From: Nannochloropsis salina CCMP1776
Lineage: Eukaryota > Sar > Eustigmatophyceae > Eustigmatales > Monodopsidaceae
Direction: 5' to 3'
NCBI GenBank assembly: GCA_004565275.1
Contig: SDOX01000011.1
Coordinates: 80,724 to 144,723 of the forward strand
Length of the DNA: 64,000 bases
This document shows positions 1 to 11,057 of this stretch, piece by piece; position 1 is the stretch's first letter, and each line of letters starts with the position of its first letter. The position numbers were made by a program, and so were the translations under genes. The notes under the pieces were generated by a model that was not told the origin of the DNA, ran no database searches, and saw only the letters and a list, made by a program, of their open reading frames with translations.

Positions 1-66
1 CCACCTTGTGGACTTCCTCTTGTCAGGCTTCCATTTCATCTTTCCTCATTCTCCTTCTCTGCTCAG

Positions 67-285
67 GAGTTCCTGTACATGAAGCTTGAAAAACGAACGC
101 CTCGGCTCTGGATCAGTCGCAGCGGCCTCCCCGCCCTCCCCGTGGAGTGCCTGCTAGCGATTGTTCGGTTCGTCAAACAGATCTTTGAGGGGGATATGGA
201 AATCGGAAGACTGGCGCAGAAGGCAGAAGAGACTGTTCTGGAGATCGTGGCTGAGCGGGGGGAGGAAAGGAAAGAAGAAGGATAG
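67..285 (+). CDS. 3' terminal exon of an unrecognised gene (partial)
   Basis: A pyrimidine-rich stretch ending TTCTCTGCTCAG at 66 looks like a splice acceptor. The frame opens with EFLYMKLEKR and runs to a TAG at 283-285. It encodes about 72 residues: a basic start, a hydrophobic stretch around LPALPVECLLAIVRFVKQIF, and a charged helical tail that ends in Glu/Lys-rich sequence. The rest of the gene lies upstream of the window. I do not recognise the family. The alternative is that translation starts at the internal ATG at 79, giving a 68-residue orphan, but the good acceptor just before the frame favours a last exon. Confidence 0.45.
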   Translation, partial: EFLYMKLEKRTPRLWISRSGLPALPVECLLAIVRFVKQIFEGDMEIGRLAQKAEETVLEIVAERGEERKEEG

Positions 286-1417
286 GTGGAGGGGGCGTGT
301 GGGGAGGGAGACCTGTCATCAAGAGCGTAGAGTGGCTCCAATTTGTGCATAAGTACATGATAATAGGAAGAAGGTGAAGCAAAGCTGTTTTCAAAGGTAC
401 ATACGGTGACAAACGGGAGGGGCAAGGTGTCCTTGAAGGACAAATATGTACAACGAACAGAAGGTGGCGAAGCGAGGGACAACATTGCATGCTACAGGAG
501 GCGCTGCAGTAAATTATTTTAGAGAGATACCTGGAACAGTAGTCGCCTCCCTCGTCGGAGCCAGGCGATTATCTCCATCGTTCTTTATATCTCTCCTCTC
601 GTCATTCCTAATTTTTAAAGAGCTTTATCGCACACAAAGAAGAAGTCAGGTTCGCGGACGGTTACATTCAGGACTTGCAGAGCCCACATATGTTGCATAG
701 CAGCGAGAATTTGCACATTCTACACACAGATGTATAGCATTACAAAAAATATTTTGGTACCTTCACTTACTATCTCCGCTTGGAGAGCTACATTTCTAGG
801 GTGTGGTGGTCATGTTGGAGGGACATAGACATAGCGATGGGGTATGCGCATTAATGGCACTACTCATAAAATTTCCAGTATTATCCTGTGCGAGACCTGC
901 TTGTCGTTCAGTCTTGAAGGCCAAAGAAAGAAGCAGACTTTGAACCCCCATCGGGGTGCTCTTCTCGCTCGGACAGCGGCTAATCGCTTTAACTCGTGCT
1001 CACGACTTGCAACTTTTGACATTATCAGCATATATATGCCTCAAAGGTCGTTAAACGAAAAAAAATCCTTAACCAAATGCCCCGGGAGGTTGAACCGTTT
1101 GTCGCCGGCCGTTGAGATCCGTTGAGAGGCGATGATCTTTCTGTTTCGTCTTGAAATCCGCCTCTGAATTACTGACCATCACGCCGTCGCTGGCCATCAT
1201 CAAGGATGAAATGGAGGGAAACATCTTGATTATAAGATTTACACACCAGCTCAGGGATTGTGTTTGTTTTCATCCGTCAATCTTTTCCTGGCCAGGTACC
1301 TCGCGGATTGCCTCGAGGACTTACTAACAAGCAGCCCTCTTCAAGCAAGCAAGTCAAAATTGTCCGCACGGACTCTTTCGACGCAAAGACTGAAAGGCTT
1401 TTATCTCAAGTGGTGAC
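286..1417. other. spacer, no gene supported
   Basis: This 1.1-kb spacer should hold the 3' UTR of the upstream gene and the promoter of the gamma-SNAP-like gene. An open frame from the ATG at 844 to 1125 encodes 93 residues of mixed composition with no recognisable motif and no splice context. I do not call it a gene. Confidence 0.4.
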
Positions 1418-3413
1418 ATGAGCACTTTTTCCAGTGACCGCAGCGCTCTTTTTGCCAAGAGCACAGACGACAAAGGGAGCAAGTCCACATCTCAGGTACG
1501 TGCTTGCTCTGGGGCTTGTCGCGTACGCTTAAATCCGGGGCTATCTCTCCTTTCGGCATTGAGCGTAGAAAAAAGAATCGATGTTAAAGCTGTACTGCTT
1601 TTCATTCTGTAACATCTTGCAGAATCGGCCCGGCACCACGAGCACATTTACAACACCTTCGGCAAGGGGGTCCTCCACTTTGTCTTCTACTCGCCACACC
1701 TATCTATCCTCTTACCGAACGGGCGATGTGGCAGCTGCTGTACCGAAGAGGATGAATCTAGAAAAACTTAAGGAAGCGGAGCAGTGGCGCGTGAAAGCTG
1801 TGAAAACGTTGAAAACCTCCTTGTTTGGAAATTGGCAGCCTGATTATCTGTCAGCTGCGCCGTATTTCGACAAAGCTGCATCGTTGTACAAGGCAGCGGG
1901 CGCAGAGGAGCAGGCAAAGGCAGCATATGTAAAATCCGCGGAATGCAACGAAAAAACTAGCACGTATGCGGCCGCGGCCATGGCGTACCGAAATGCTGCT
2001 CAAATTGCCAAAGTGGAGGAGGAGGAAGAAGCTGCCGGAGAGCTCTTGGCACGAGAGGCAGACATGTGGGTGCTACAGGGCGACGTGGGCCGCGCCGCTG
2101 ACTCCCTGATTAAAGCCGGAGTCCAGGTGGAAGACGCCTGCCCCAAACAGGCCGTTGCGTACTGCCTCCAAGGCGTTTCCTTGCTGGCACCCGGACAAAG
2201 AGAAAGCGTCGACCTCCGGAGCGCCCCCTTGGCCAGCGACGTTTTGAGCCGGTCCCTCAACCTGTGTCTTAGGAACGAACAGGTGCATCCCGCCCTCGAC
2301 ATCTCCGACAAGGCGGGGCGGGTTTTGCGGGCGCAGGGCCTGACCTCCTCTCTGTACAAGATGTACTGTACCACCACGGTCCTACAGCTGTACATCGGCG
2401 ATGTGGTCGCAGCGGACAAGACTTTCATGGAGGTGCATCTGCAGGACTCTGGGTACATCCGTTCGGTGGAGTGTGAGTGCGCCGAGAATTTGTTGTCAGC
2501 CGCCAAGGGCATGTCGAGGACGGCCTTGGAGGGGGCAGTCCACGCGCTCTCCCGGGCGTATTTGGACAACAGCGTCCTCAAATTCGCCCGACGCTTGACA
2601 GTGGATCGGATCTCGGGGGGACTGGGGGGGGAAGAGGAGGAGGAGGAGGAGGAGGAAGAGGAGGAGGGAAGGAACGGCGGACCGCAGCATGGGGGAATGG
2701 GCCCTTCTCTAAGTGCCCCCGAAGCCCCCCCTTCTCCTCCTCCTCCTTCCGGCCCTGAGCCTCCTGTGGCCAGGGACATTCCCACAGGGACACAGCTGTC
2801 GGGGAGGCCGCCTGCTCCCCCCGAGCCGCCCAAACCTGCCTCTTCCTCCTCCGCTTCTTCCGCTTCCTCCTCCTTCCTCTTCGAACGGAGCAAAGCAGAG
2901 GCACCGTCCCCTCCTCCCTCCACATTCCCCTTATCCCCTTCTAATCCAGGGGTGCGGCCTTTTCCTCCTGAATCTCCCTCGTTGAGTCAGAATTTCCTGG
3001 ACATGACAGAGCTGCAAGCCGAAGTGTTGAATTACGGGTGTCGGGAGGGAAGGAAGGAAGGGGAAGAGGGGGGGAAAGCGGGTGGGGACAGCTCTGGGGG
3101 AGGTTGGGGGGAGGGAGGTAGGGAGGGAGAGGGGGAGGACGAGCTGGAGGTCGCGATCCGGGAGGCGAAGGAAGCGGCGCAGCGGGCTTCGGCGATGGAT
3201 GTGATGGACGAGGTACCCATTGATGGGAGCGGAGGAGGAGGAAAAGGAAGGGGAGGAAGTGCAGGAGAGAGGCTAAGTGAGGGGGAAGAGACTTCGCGGA
3301 CGTGGTTGAATCCGTTCGACGAGCAGGAGGACGAGCGGGGGAGGGAGGGGAAGGGAGGCTTGGTGGACCTGGAGGAGGAAGAAGTGGAAGAGGAGGAGCT
3401 AGATCTGCGATGA
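1418..3413 (+). CDS. gamma-SNAP-like (soluble NSF attachment) protein with long low-complexity tail
   Basis: Two exons, 1418-1495 and 1623-3413. The intron opens GTACGTGC and closes CTTGCAG, and the frame is kept, giving about 622 residues. After a Ser/Thr-rich leader, the stretch from about residue 70 shows the TPR-like SNAP fold. The run from KTSLFGNWQPDYLSAAPYFD through the EQAK and AAAAMAYRNAAQIAK helices matches gamma-SNAP (NAPG) rather than alpha-SNAP. SNAPs link NSF to SNARE bundles so that the complexes are taken apart after membrane fusion. Known gamma-SNAPs are about 310 residues. Here the core ends near residue 350 and is followed by an acidic run, Pro/Ser-rich stretches and a Glu-rich C-terminus. 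If translation started at the ATG at 1752, the product would begin at the SNAP core. The tail could contain an unrecognised intron. Convergent with the UBX gene, 247 bp away. Confidence 0.8.
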
Positions 3414-3660
3414 GGCCGGAAGAAGGGAGGGAAGGAGGTGGAGGAGGGCTTAAGGTTTTGCGAGAATGGAAGGCGAGCAATGAGGGACGGGGTGGAGAAG
3501 CTCCTGAGGGAGGGTTCAGGGAGGACGCGAAGGGTCTGCGGATTGAACGAGGAAGCAACCAGGCGGAGCGCCCATTCCTTTATTGGTCGTGGTGAGGCCC
3601 GCCGCCAACATTTCCCGGACATTAGTTACTTTAAAAACCCATGCGGGACACCTCACAGCT

Positions 3661-5911
3661 TCATCCACGCTGGTTTTCTCCCCGCCCCCCCTCCCTCGCC
3701 TCGCCCTCCCCCCAAACCGCCTTCCCCCCTCCTCCCCCTCCCTCCCCCCCCCCTACCCCCCCCCGCCGGCACCCACCGCTGCTTTCTTCGTCAACGCCAC
3801 CCCCACGGGGTACGCTCCTCCTATCTCCCTCCCTCCCTCCCTCCAATCCCGCCCTCAAATACCTCCCTCCCGCCACCCCGGAAGCTGCTCCTTCCCAGGT
3901 CACGTGGATGACAGCCGCTGGGACCATCCCTCCCTCCTCCAGAACCATGCTGGTCTCCAAGACCCGCCGAGGAGGCGTGGTGTGTAAGACCAGCCGCCCT
4001 TCCTCCCCCACCGCCGCGCGCCCTTCCTCGTTCAAGGCCTCGTCCCACAGGACCCTCCGGACGTTACCGACCGTTTCTCGAGGATGGGCTTGCAGTTGCA
4101 GCACGTAACGGTCGGGAAAATGGAAACGGAGCAAGGTGTGCGGGTATACCTTGGCGCCTTCCAACGCCTCGATTTCCCGCTGGGCTCTTGTTCGGAAGGG
4201 AGCCTCCTCGTTGCGTTTTTTCACGGCTTGTTGACGTGCCAGGCTCTGGGCCAGGGTGCGCATGTCGGTGCTCGAGGAGGCAGGGGTCCAGGAGGAGGCA
4301 GGAGGGAGGAAGGGAGGGAGGGAGGCCGGCGCGAAGACTTGAAGGTCCCGTGCAGGAAGGGCGTGCTGGAGGGCAGCTTGTTTCTGCTTGAGCTCCGCCA
4401 ATTTTCTATCCGTGAGGGAGCAGCCGCCGGTGTTTCGGGGAGGCTGTGGCGCCAGGGAGGTAAAGGCAGGGCGATACGGGTCGAAGGCGGGGGAGGAGGG
4501 CGGGAGGGAGGGAGGGCGAGGGGCCGTGGGGGGGGCCGGGGGCGGCCCCAGGGAGAGCTCGAGGGTCTCTGCGAGGGGGAGGAGGAGGCGGCGGGCGCGT
4601 CGGAGGTGGGAGGCCTCGTGGGGAGAGCAGGGGAGGACCAGGCTCGTGGGGGACGCGGCGTCAGGGCAAAGGGGACCAGGCGGGTCAGGGACAAAGCCGA
4701 TGGCGAGGAGGAAGTCCAAGGCCCCCCGACGGGGGAGAATTTTGGCGCGAAAATGTGGATTGCTGCATTTGATGCGGCGGGGCTGGGGGTCGGTGGGGCG
4801 GGCGAGGAGGTTGTCCAGGTACCGAGAGAGGAGGAGGAGGCTCTCCCGCACGTCGCAGTCGAAGTGGGAGCCACCCAGGGCGGCCAAGGCTGCTTCGGCA
4901 TCTTCGAGGGAGGGAGGGGAGGGTGGGGTGGTCATCTCGCTGGCCTCCCTGGGGTGCGAAGAGGCCGTGCTCAGAGCCAGGTCCTCGTTCGTGTCCCTTG
5001 GCCCCTCTTTCCCTCCCTCGGTCCCTCCCTCGACCCCTCCCTCGACCCCTCCCTCCCCCCCCCCTTTTCTCCCCGGCCCCATCGCGTCATCCACCCGCGA
5101 CGGGAGGGGCGGAGGACGGACTGCATACTGTTCCCATGTTTTTCCTCCTCCTCCTCCTCCTCCACCTCCTGCTCCTCCCCCCCTTCCTCCCTCCTCCCCT
5201 CGGCCCAAGGCATAAGGGGAAATTTTCGCAGGAAGAACCGCTACGCGACAATGGAGGAGGGCGCTGCCCCCCCCCCGCAATCCCATAGACGCGAGAGTGG
5301 TCCGTTTCAACGTCTCCCAGCCTTGGAAACTCTGGCGGAGGTACACGATGCCGATGGCGGAACCCTCTTGAAAGAGGGCCGGGTCCAAGGGAGGGGACAG
5401 GGGGGAGGGCGGGAGGGAGGGCGGGGAGGAGCATTGGACCAGGATGTCGGCCAAGGAGGTCTCTGGATCAAAGCTCCCTGTGAGACGCCGCCCTCCCTCA
5501 AGTTGAAGGCCTACGCGGACCTTGTGCCCCGCGCCTCTGCTGCCTCCAGGTCCGGGCAGGGAGGACGAGGGCGTCTCACTCAATTCAAGCGCGGCGTTGT
5601 TCGGAATCCCCGTGAACCGAAAAGGTTGGGAGAGATCGATGGGGCCTTTTTTGTAGAGTAAGACGTAGCCCGGCCATGCTGCCTCACCAATGCCGTGCTC
5701 TCGACAGGCGTGCTGTCAATTTAAGGAGGTGCATCATGGCATTAGGGAGCGGGTGGAGCCACGTTGGAGACAGGAAGCTGAGTGACAAAATGGAAGGGGG
5801 TGAGACGACGTGCAAGCCGCTTGGACATACCTCGAGCGCGGTCTGCATGGTGCTGTTGGGCGAGCATTTTATTTGCTTTTTGCGGCCATTGAAAAGCACG
5901 TTCAGGGCCAT
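3661..5911 (-). CDS. TUG/ASPSCR1-like protein with UBL, PUB and UBX domains (Cdc48/p97 cofactor)
   Basis: Two exons on the minus strand: 5911-5831 (27 codons, MALNVLFNGRKKQIK...) and 5712-3661, about 710 residues. The donor is GAG|GTATGT and the acceptor TTGACAG|CAC, in frame. The joined N-terminus forms a TUG-type ubiquitin-like domain, shown by LLYKKGPIDLSQPFRFTGIP followed by NNAALEL. A second beta-grasp-like stretch (HKVRVGLQLEGGRRLTGSF) follows, then a Gly-rich linker. Around residues 295-370 is a PUB domain (NPHFRAKILPRRGALDFLLAIGF) and around 550-640 a UBX domain (LLRFHFPDRYVLQLQ). UBX and PUB are both known Cdc48/p97-binding modules. TUG proteins tether vesicle cargo and disassemble p97 hexamers. 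A PUB domain is not part of animal TUG, so the architecture is a mix. Ser/Pro/Gly-rich linkers carry microsatellite-derived sequence. Confidence 0.8.
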
Positions 5912-6393
5912 GCCGCTGCTCTCCGTTGAACGGGATGCTCTCTTCCTCACAGGCGGGCCGGGCAACTCAACCTGTGACACCGTTTAGGCGCCAACGATAG
6001 TGGAGCAGTGTGCATACATGTGAGTCATTGAAAGGCTTACCAAGATCACCACAAGTCGTGCCAGAGCCGTGGCGGGATTCATATCAGGGAAAAGAGAGGG
6101 AGGGGAAAGGAGGCGGTCAGCCCAATCCCCCCCCTGAAGTCCCTCCCTACTAATGGCAATGGTCGAGTCAATTCAGCCATATCGAACGCACACCAAGACT
6201 CCAGCGACGGCATCCGTGCTGAACGCAAGACACCAGCATGGCATTTTTCCAAGGCCCCCAAGGTCCTGTGGTATTCCCCTACGTTTTCTCGCCAAGACCG
6301 TCCAGCGACGAGCGCACGTTGCTCTCCTGGCCTCCCTCTCGCCTCCGCTAACACCCGTCATATTGCCCTTTTACACAGGGGAAGGGTGAAAAC
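5912..6393. promoter_or_regulatory. divergent promoter region between UBX gene and kinase gene
   Basis: The two start codons face away from each other across 482 bp, so both core promoters and 5' UTRs must lie here. No TATA box or other defined element stands out at a useful distance from either start. The assignment rests on gene geometry only. Confidence 0.4.
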
Positions 6394-8160
6394 ATGTCAG
6401 CTGAGGATGAGGAGCAGCGGAAGGTGCGTTGGTGGCATGTGTTGTAGCGGATTAATGGGCATGCCTTCTTGCAACAGAGATTCTAGCAGTCCTAGTAATA
6501 TCACCCCTTGCCTCCTGCCCCCTATTCTTTCAGGGCCTGAAGCCAGTGGTGGATATAGCCACCGCCGTACATATCGCACACCAGATCTGGGGACTACGTG
6601 TGGCAGACGATGACGACCCACCGCGCCCGCTTGAGTCCTATGACGACTGTAATTTTTACATGGTATGTCTAGTCTCGTCTCCTCACTCCCATTCTTGATC
6701 TTTCGTTTATCCTGTAAAAAGTGCCTGCTTCATTCCCTTTCTCATTCCATCCATTGCATAACTTGGTGGCCGATGAAGCATTTTAAAACTTATGGCCAAC
6801 GATTTGCATTCCGTCACCCAGGATATCTCATCATCCTGCCGCTCACTGACCCCCTTTGTCACCCACCCAATCCACACAATTCCCGTGCCCCTAGCCCGGT
6901 ATTTTGCCAGCCTCGCTTGAGCCTTCTCAACAACGCCATAAATACCTGCTTAAAATCCAAAACGGCGTGGAAAGTCGCACACCTGAGGTCCTGGCATTCC
7001 AGCACGCCACCATGGCGCGGTTGACCGCCGCTGGCCTTTCCTGCCCCCGTCCTGTCCCCCTCCCTCCTTCGGTCCCTCCCCCACGCCCTGCATCCACACC
7101 TCCCAGCACAGAGAAAGCCATGCCCCCCGCCTCCTCCCACACCGTCTTCCACACCCTCCCCGTCCGGGTAGGACCCGCCACTCCCCTGGCCGTTCGTCTC
7201 TTCCATTGGGTGGAGGGTACCCCCCTCGTCGACGTCCCCTTCCCGCCCCTCCCTCCTCCTTCCTCCCCCCCTCCGGCCTCCCCCTCTCCCTCCCTCCCAC
7301 CCCAGGCCGCCGCCCTGCTTGCAGCAGGGCGGTACCTCAGTCGTATCGAGCAAGCGCTCACGGGGTTCGACCATCCGGGTAGTCATCGTCGACACATGTG
7401 GGACGTGCGTCATTTCGCCTCCTTAAGACCCTGGACCAGGTACCTCCCGGAAGAAGGCGGGAAGCGCGCCTTGGTCGTCTCGGTCCTTGAAGCCTTCGTG
7501 CGGGAGGTGGTCCCCGTGGCGGAGGGCGGGGGGAAGGGCGGGGGGGAGGACGGGGGGGAGGGCCTTCGGATGGACTCAAGCCAAGCAGGGGAGGAAAGGG
7601 CCATGGCTGGTTTTCGGGAGGGTGTGATCATGGGGGACTGGAACGACGCCAACATCATAGTGGCTCCAAGAGCCCCCTCCCAGGTGCGTGGATTGATCGA
7701 CCTGGGCGACGCTCTCTGGACCTGGCAAGTCAACGAGGTGGCCATCGCCATGGCTTACGCCGCCGTCTCTGCCCTGGGGAAAGCTTACCCCGTCCAGGCA
7801 GCGGCCTTGCTTTTGAGGGGTTGGGCGGCGGGGAGCTCGACCTTGCCTCAGAGGGAGGGGGCCCACCTCCGCACCCTGACATGCGCTCGTCTTGCCATCA
7901 GCGTCACCTTGGGTGCGTACTCCTTCGCGCAAAATCCTGAGAATAAGTATTTGTTGATCCATGCCCAGCCAGCCTGGAGCGCCTTGAGGACCTTGTGGGG
8001 ATCGGAACGGAAGAGGGTGGAGGAAGTGTTTACGATGGCGTGGGAGGGAGGGAGGGAGGGAGGGAGGGAGGGAGGGGGGAAGGAGGAGGATGCGGTCTTC
8101 TGGGAGAGGATCATCTTAAAAGGCTTTCCTCTTGTAGGCGAGGAAAAAACAAATTGGTAA
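6394..8160 (+). CDS. hydroxylysine kinase-like protein (APH/choline-kinase fold)
   Basis: Three exons, 6394-6423, 6534-6662 and 6895-8160, give about 474 residues with frame kept at every junction (CGGAAG|GTGCGT, CTTTCAG|GGC, TACATG|GTATGT, CCCCTAG|CCC). The N-terminus has LESYDDCNFYM, matching the PSYDDQNF motif of HYKK/AGPHD1, then KYLLKIQN. The catalytic loop reads GVIMGDWNDANIIV and the metal-binding motif GLIDLGDALWTWQVNEVAIA. In animals this family phosphorylates 5-hydroxylysine with GTP; the algal substrate is unknown. The usual His of the HGDxxxxN catalytic motif is Met here. Pro-rich and GGRE-type inserts in the middle and near the C-terminus come from in-frame microsatellites (8041-8080). 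An alternative acceptor at 6910 would break the frame. Confidence 0.78.
8041..8080. repeat. (GGGA)n microsatellite inside a coding exon
   Basis: About ten GGGA units in frame near the 3' end of the kinase gene encode Gly-Gly-Arg-Glu repeats. The same motif recurs in many introns of the window. Confidence 0.85.
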
Positions 8161-8619
8161 AAGCTGATCGTGATCGGCTCGAGGTCGGTGTCTTTGGGCA
8201 CGCTGTCGTACCCGCGGGCCTCTTCTTTGGTTACAGGGAGTCTATTCACAGTGTATGGGACAGGCCCTTTCTATACATGACTGGAGGCATTGATGTACCG
8301 AAAGACTCATTGAAGACGACCTCGTCTGCATTTCGGCGAAAGCACTTTTTGCCGTTTGCCTCCCTCCCGCTCCCACGCCCGGAAAGGCCAAGAGGGAAAG
8401 CAGGGGGGGAACCCAGAAGAGGCAGGCTCCGGCCTTGCTCTCTATCCCTTCCTTCCCCCTCAGGGCAGGTAATGAATACGTATCGCGTCCCCATCTCCCC
8501 AGTCGATAGCTAGCGTTACCCGCACCTCCCTTCCTTCCCGCCCCATCACGTCATGGCCCTCCTGACCGCCTTCCGCCGACGGCCCTCCCCCCCGCCCTCG
8601 GCCACCGCCGCGCCCTCCC
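8161..8619. other. convergent 3' spacer, no gene supported
   Basis: This 459-bp interval separates the stop codons of the kinase gene and the amino-acid transporter. It should hold both 3' UTRs. I see no coding or RNA signal. Confidence 0.4.
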
Positions 8620-11057
8620 TCACGACTTGAGGAGCTCCCCGACCGTATTGATGCCGCACAAAAGGGTCAGGATACTCCCCCCCACGCACACACACCAGGC
8701 CCAAGCCCGTTTCACCCGTTGCTCCCGGCAGCCCACGCGTAAGTAAGCAAGGGGGGGGAGGACGAAGGAGATGGTAAAGCAGGCGAAGGAGCCCAGGACG
8801 GCCCATATGCTCGCCACCGAGTCGACCCGTATGGCCAGGAAAAGAATGGGGAGGAGGAGGAGGTAGGTGAGGAGGAGGAGGGGGAGGCGGTGCGTGGCGT
8901 TGGTAGGGATGGCGGGAGGGATGGCGGGAGGGAGGGTGGGAGGGAGGGAGGGGGGGAGGTGGTTCGGGGGGGGGGAGGAACGTGGCGGTGACGAATGGGA
9001 GGAGGAGGAGGAGGAGGAGGAGGAGGGGAGGGTTGAGGAGAAAGAGGCTGCGAATTCCGCCGGAGTCTCTTCTACCCCTCCCTCCTCCTCGTAAGCCACC
9101 TTCTCCTCACCGACCTTCTGGCCCACTCGCCTTCCCGCCCCATCCTCCCCCTCTGGCCCGTCCCGATGCCCCAGTAAATGCGCCCCCAGCCCTGCTTCCT
9201 CCCTCCCCCTCCCTCCCTTTCTCCCCATTTCCGTGCGCCACACCCACACGAGTCGGAGCAGGCTGTCGCGACACGGTATGAGGAGGAGGGGAAAGCAGAA
9301 GGAGAGTACCACGACCAAAGCGGCCCGCGCGACGTTCACCAAGGGGTCATCGGGAGGGAACGCCAGCAGGATGTTGTCGGGGACGGAAGTGTCCGCCCCG
9401 TCGCCTTCCTCCTCGGCACGACAAACAGCGTAGGCCCATCCGGAGAGACCGACCAGGGCGTACAGCACGTAGGTGGCCCCCATCGTGAAGTGAACGAGGG
9501 CATGCGCGCGCTCCCGGGTGGGACGGTGGAGCTCCCCGAAGACAGGGAGGAGGTTGAAGTGACAGAGGAAGGCGGCGACGAAGACGGGGAGGGCGGAGAG
9601 GAGGGAAGGGAGGGAGGGGGGGAGGGAGGGGAGGAGGGAGGGGGACGGGATCCCGTTCGTGTACAGGCATTGGTAGGAGCGGAATGCAAGGACGAGGGCG
9701 AGCACGACGATGGCAGCCATGGAAAAGACGGCCAGAGAGCCGATGGCGCCCAGACTGGTCGCGGTCAAGGGAGAGAGGGCGATGGCGAAGGCGCACATGA
9801 GGAGTTGCTTGGCTAGGAAGGAGATGGGCTGGAGGGAGGGCGGGAGGGAGGGCGGGGGAGAGGGAGGGATCAGAGGTATGCGCTCCTGGATGAGCGGATC
9901 GTGGGGTGAAGGAAACGGAAAGGAAAGCGGGAGGGAGGGAGGGAGTGAGGGAGGGAGGGAGGGACCTGGCCGTGAGTGAAGTACGCCTCCACGAGGGGGA
10001 CGAGGAGGCCCCGAAGGAGGATGAGGTATGCCACGGGGGTGAGGAAGCAGATGGAGAAGACGAAGAGGATGGTGGCCACTTGCACGGGCGTTCCAAATGC
10101 TAGAGACAGGGGAAGGAGGGGTAGTGGGAGGGGGAAGCGAGGATTTTGGGCTTAGTGCCGAGATGGGGGAAACCAGGCTGTGCATTCAATGTCCCGACCC
10201 CACGCAGGAAAAGAGAGAGTCCAATCGAGGCACGAGAGCCGTCATTGCGGCCACCGAAAACATTGAAGACTGAAAAGAGGAGCATCACATTGCCTGTGGC
10301 CCCCTATACCTCCCTCCCTCCCTCCCTCCCTCCCTCCTTCCCTCCCTTACTCCAGCCCACGTACCGGCCTTCATGACCCCTTCGTACGACTTCTGGCCCG
10401 TGCGGCGGCTGGCAGAGACCATGGCAAAGAGAGAGAAGTCAGTGGCAACACAGATCAGCGCTAGGACCAATATGCCCACCACACTCCCCGCCTTGGCGAA
10501 GGAGTAGGCCAGCGAAAGCGTTCCCCCCCCCACCACTGGTGCGAGAGGGAGAAGACAATGTGGGGAGGCGGCAAGCCGTGTGGAGGGGTTGTGTGTAGGG
10601 AAAGGAAGAAAATCAGGGCCGTAGAGAGGCAGGTGGGGATAAAGAAACTTCAACCACTCCTCAATCGTACATGGTCGCATGCTTTGATCGCCCTTCAAAA
10701 GGATGTTGGACGCTACTCTTTGCCCCGTCCGCTTCCTACCAAAAACACTCACGCAGCGGAAGCTTCGATAGGATCTACCCTGTCCATAAGCGACATACCT
10801 GTGTTCACCAATGAGAAGACCGCCGGCCGCAGCTGGGTTGTGCGCCAGCGCGAGTGAAAATCCAAGCCGTCAATGCCATGGAGCTGGCGGCAGGAACCCG
10901 CGCCTGCCGCTCCATCCTGATGCTCCTGACTCCCGCGTGACAAAGCAGTGTCCTGCAAGCTGCGATAGTCCATGTTATTGTGATACAAAGCACCGCTTTC
11001 GTGATTGTTGCTACCGCTATTGCTGTCGGTGCCGTGGCTGCGTGAAAAGCCCTGCAT
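8620..11057 (-). CDS. AAAP-family amino-acid transporter (SLC38/AVT-like)
   Basis: Four exons on the minus strand: 11057-10799, 10535-10365, 10099-9966 and 9885-8620, about 609 residues, all junctions in phase (AACACAG|GTATGT, ACCAG|TG, GGCCG|GTACGT, CTCTAG|CA, GGCCAG|GTCCCT, ATCCAG|GAG). A hydrophilic 80-residue N-terminus is followed by the family entry motif RPAVFSLVNTVVGGGTLSLA and YSFAKAG, then SYEGVMKAAFGTPVQVATIL. About ten hydrophobic segments follow, the last ending in CVCVGGSILTLLCGINTVGE. AAAP carriers move neutral or cationic amino acids with protons or sodium at plasma membrane or vacuole. The substrate cannot be read from sequence. A large Ser/Pro-rich cytoplasmic loop before the last three segments is microsatellite-derived. 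The GTCCCT donor at 9965 is weak but the join restores a continuous frame. Confidence 0.8.
10309..10348. repeat. (CCCT)n microsatellite in transporter intron
   Basis: About ten CCCT units on the plus strand. On the transcribed (minus) strand this reads GGGA repeats starting shortly after the GTACGTGG donor at 10364. This is one example of the G-run-after-donor pattern. Confidence 0.8.

Noticed and set aside
2000-2923. 307-residue antisense frame opposite the gamma-SNAP-like gene
   Set aside because: It is a mirror of GC-rich codons and low-complexity repeats. The sense strand matches a known family.
4084-5661. 525-residue plus-strand frame opposite the UBX gene
   Set aside because: Gly/Arg/Glu-rich shadow of the minus-strand gene, which has clear UBL, PUB and UBX motifs.
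7355-7390. GGGGTTCGACCATCC looks like a tRNA T-arm
   Set aside because: It lies inside the kinase gene and codes for the conserved GFDHPG segment; no tRNA fold around it.
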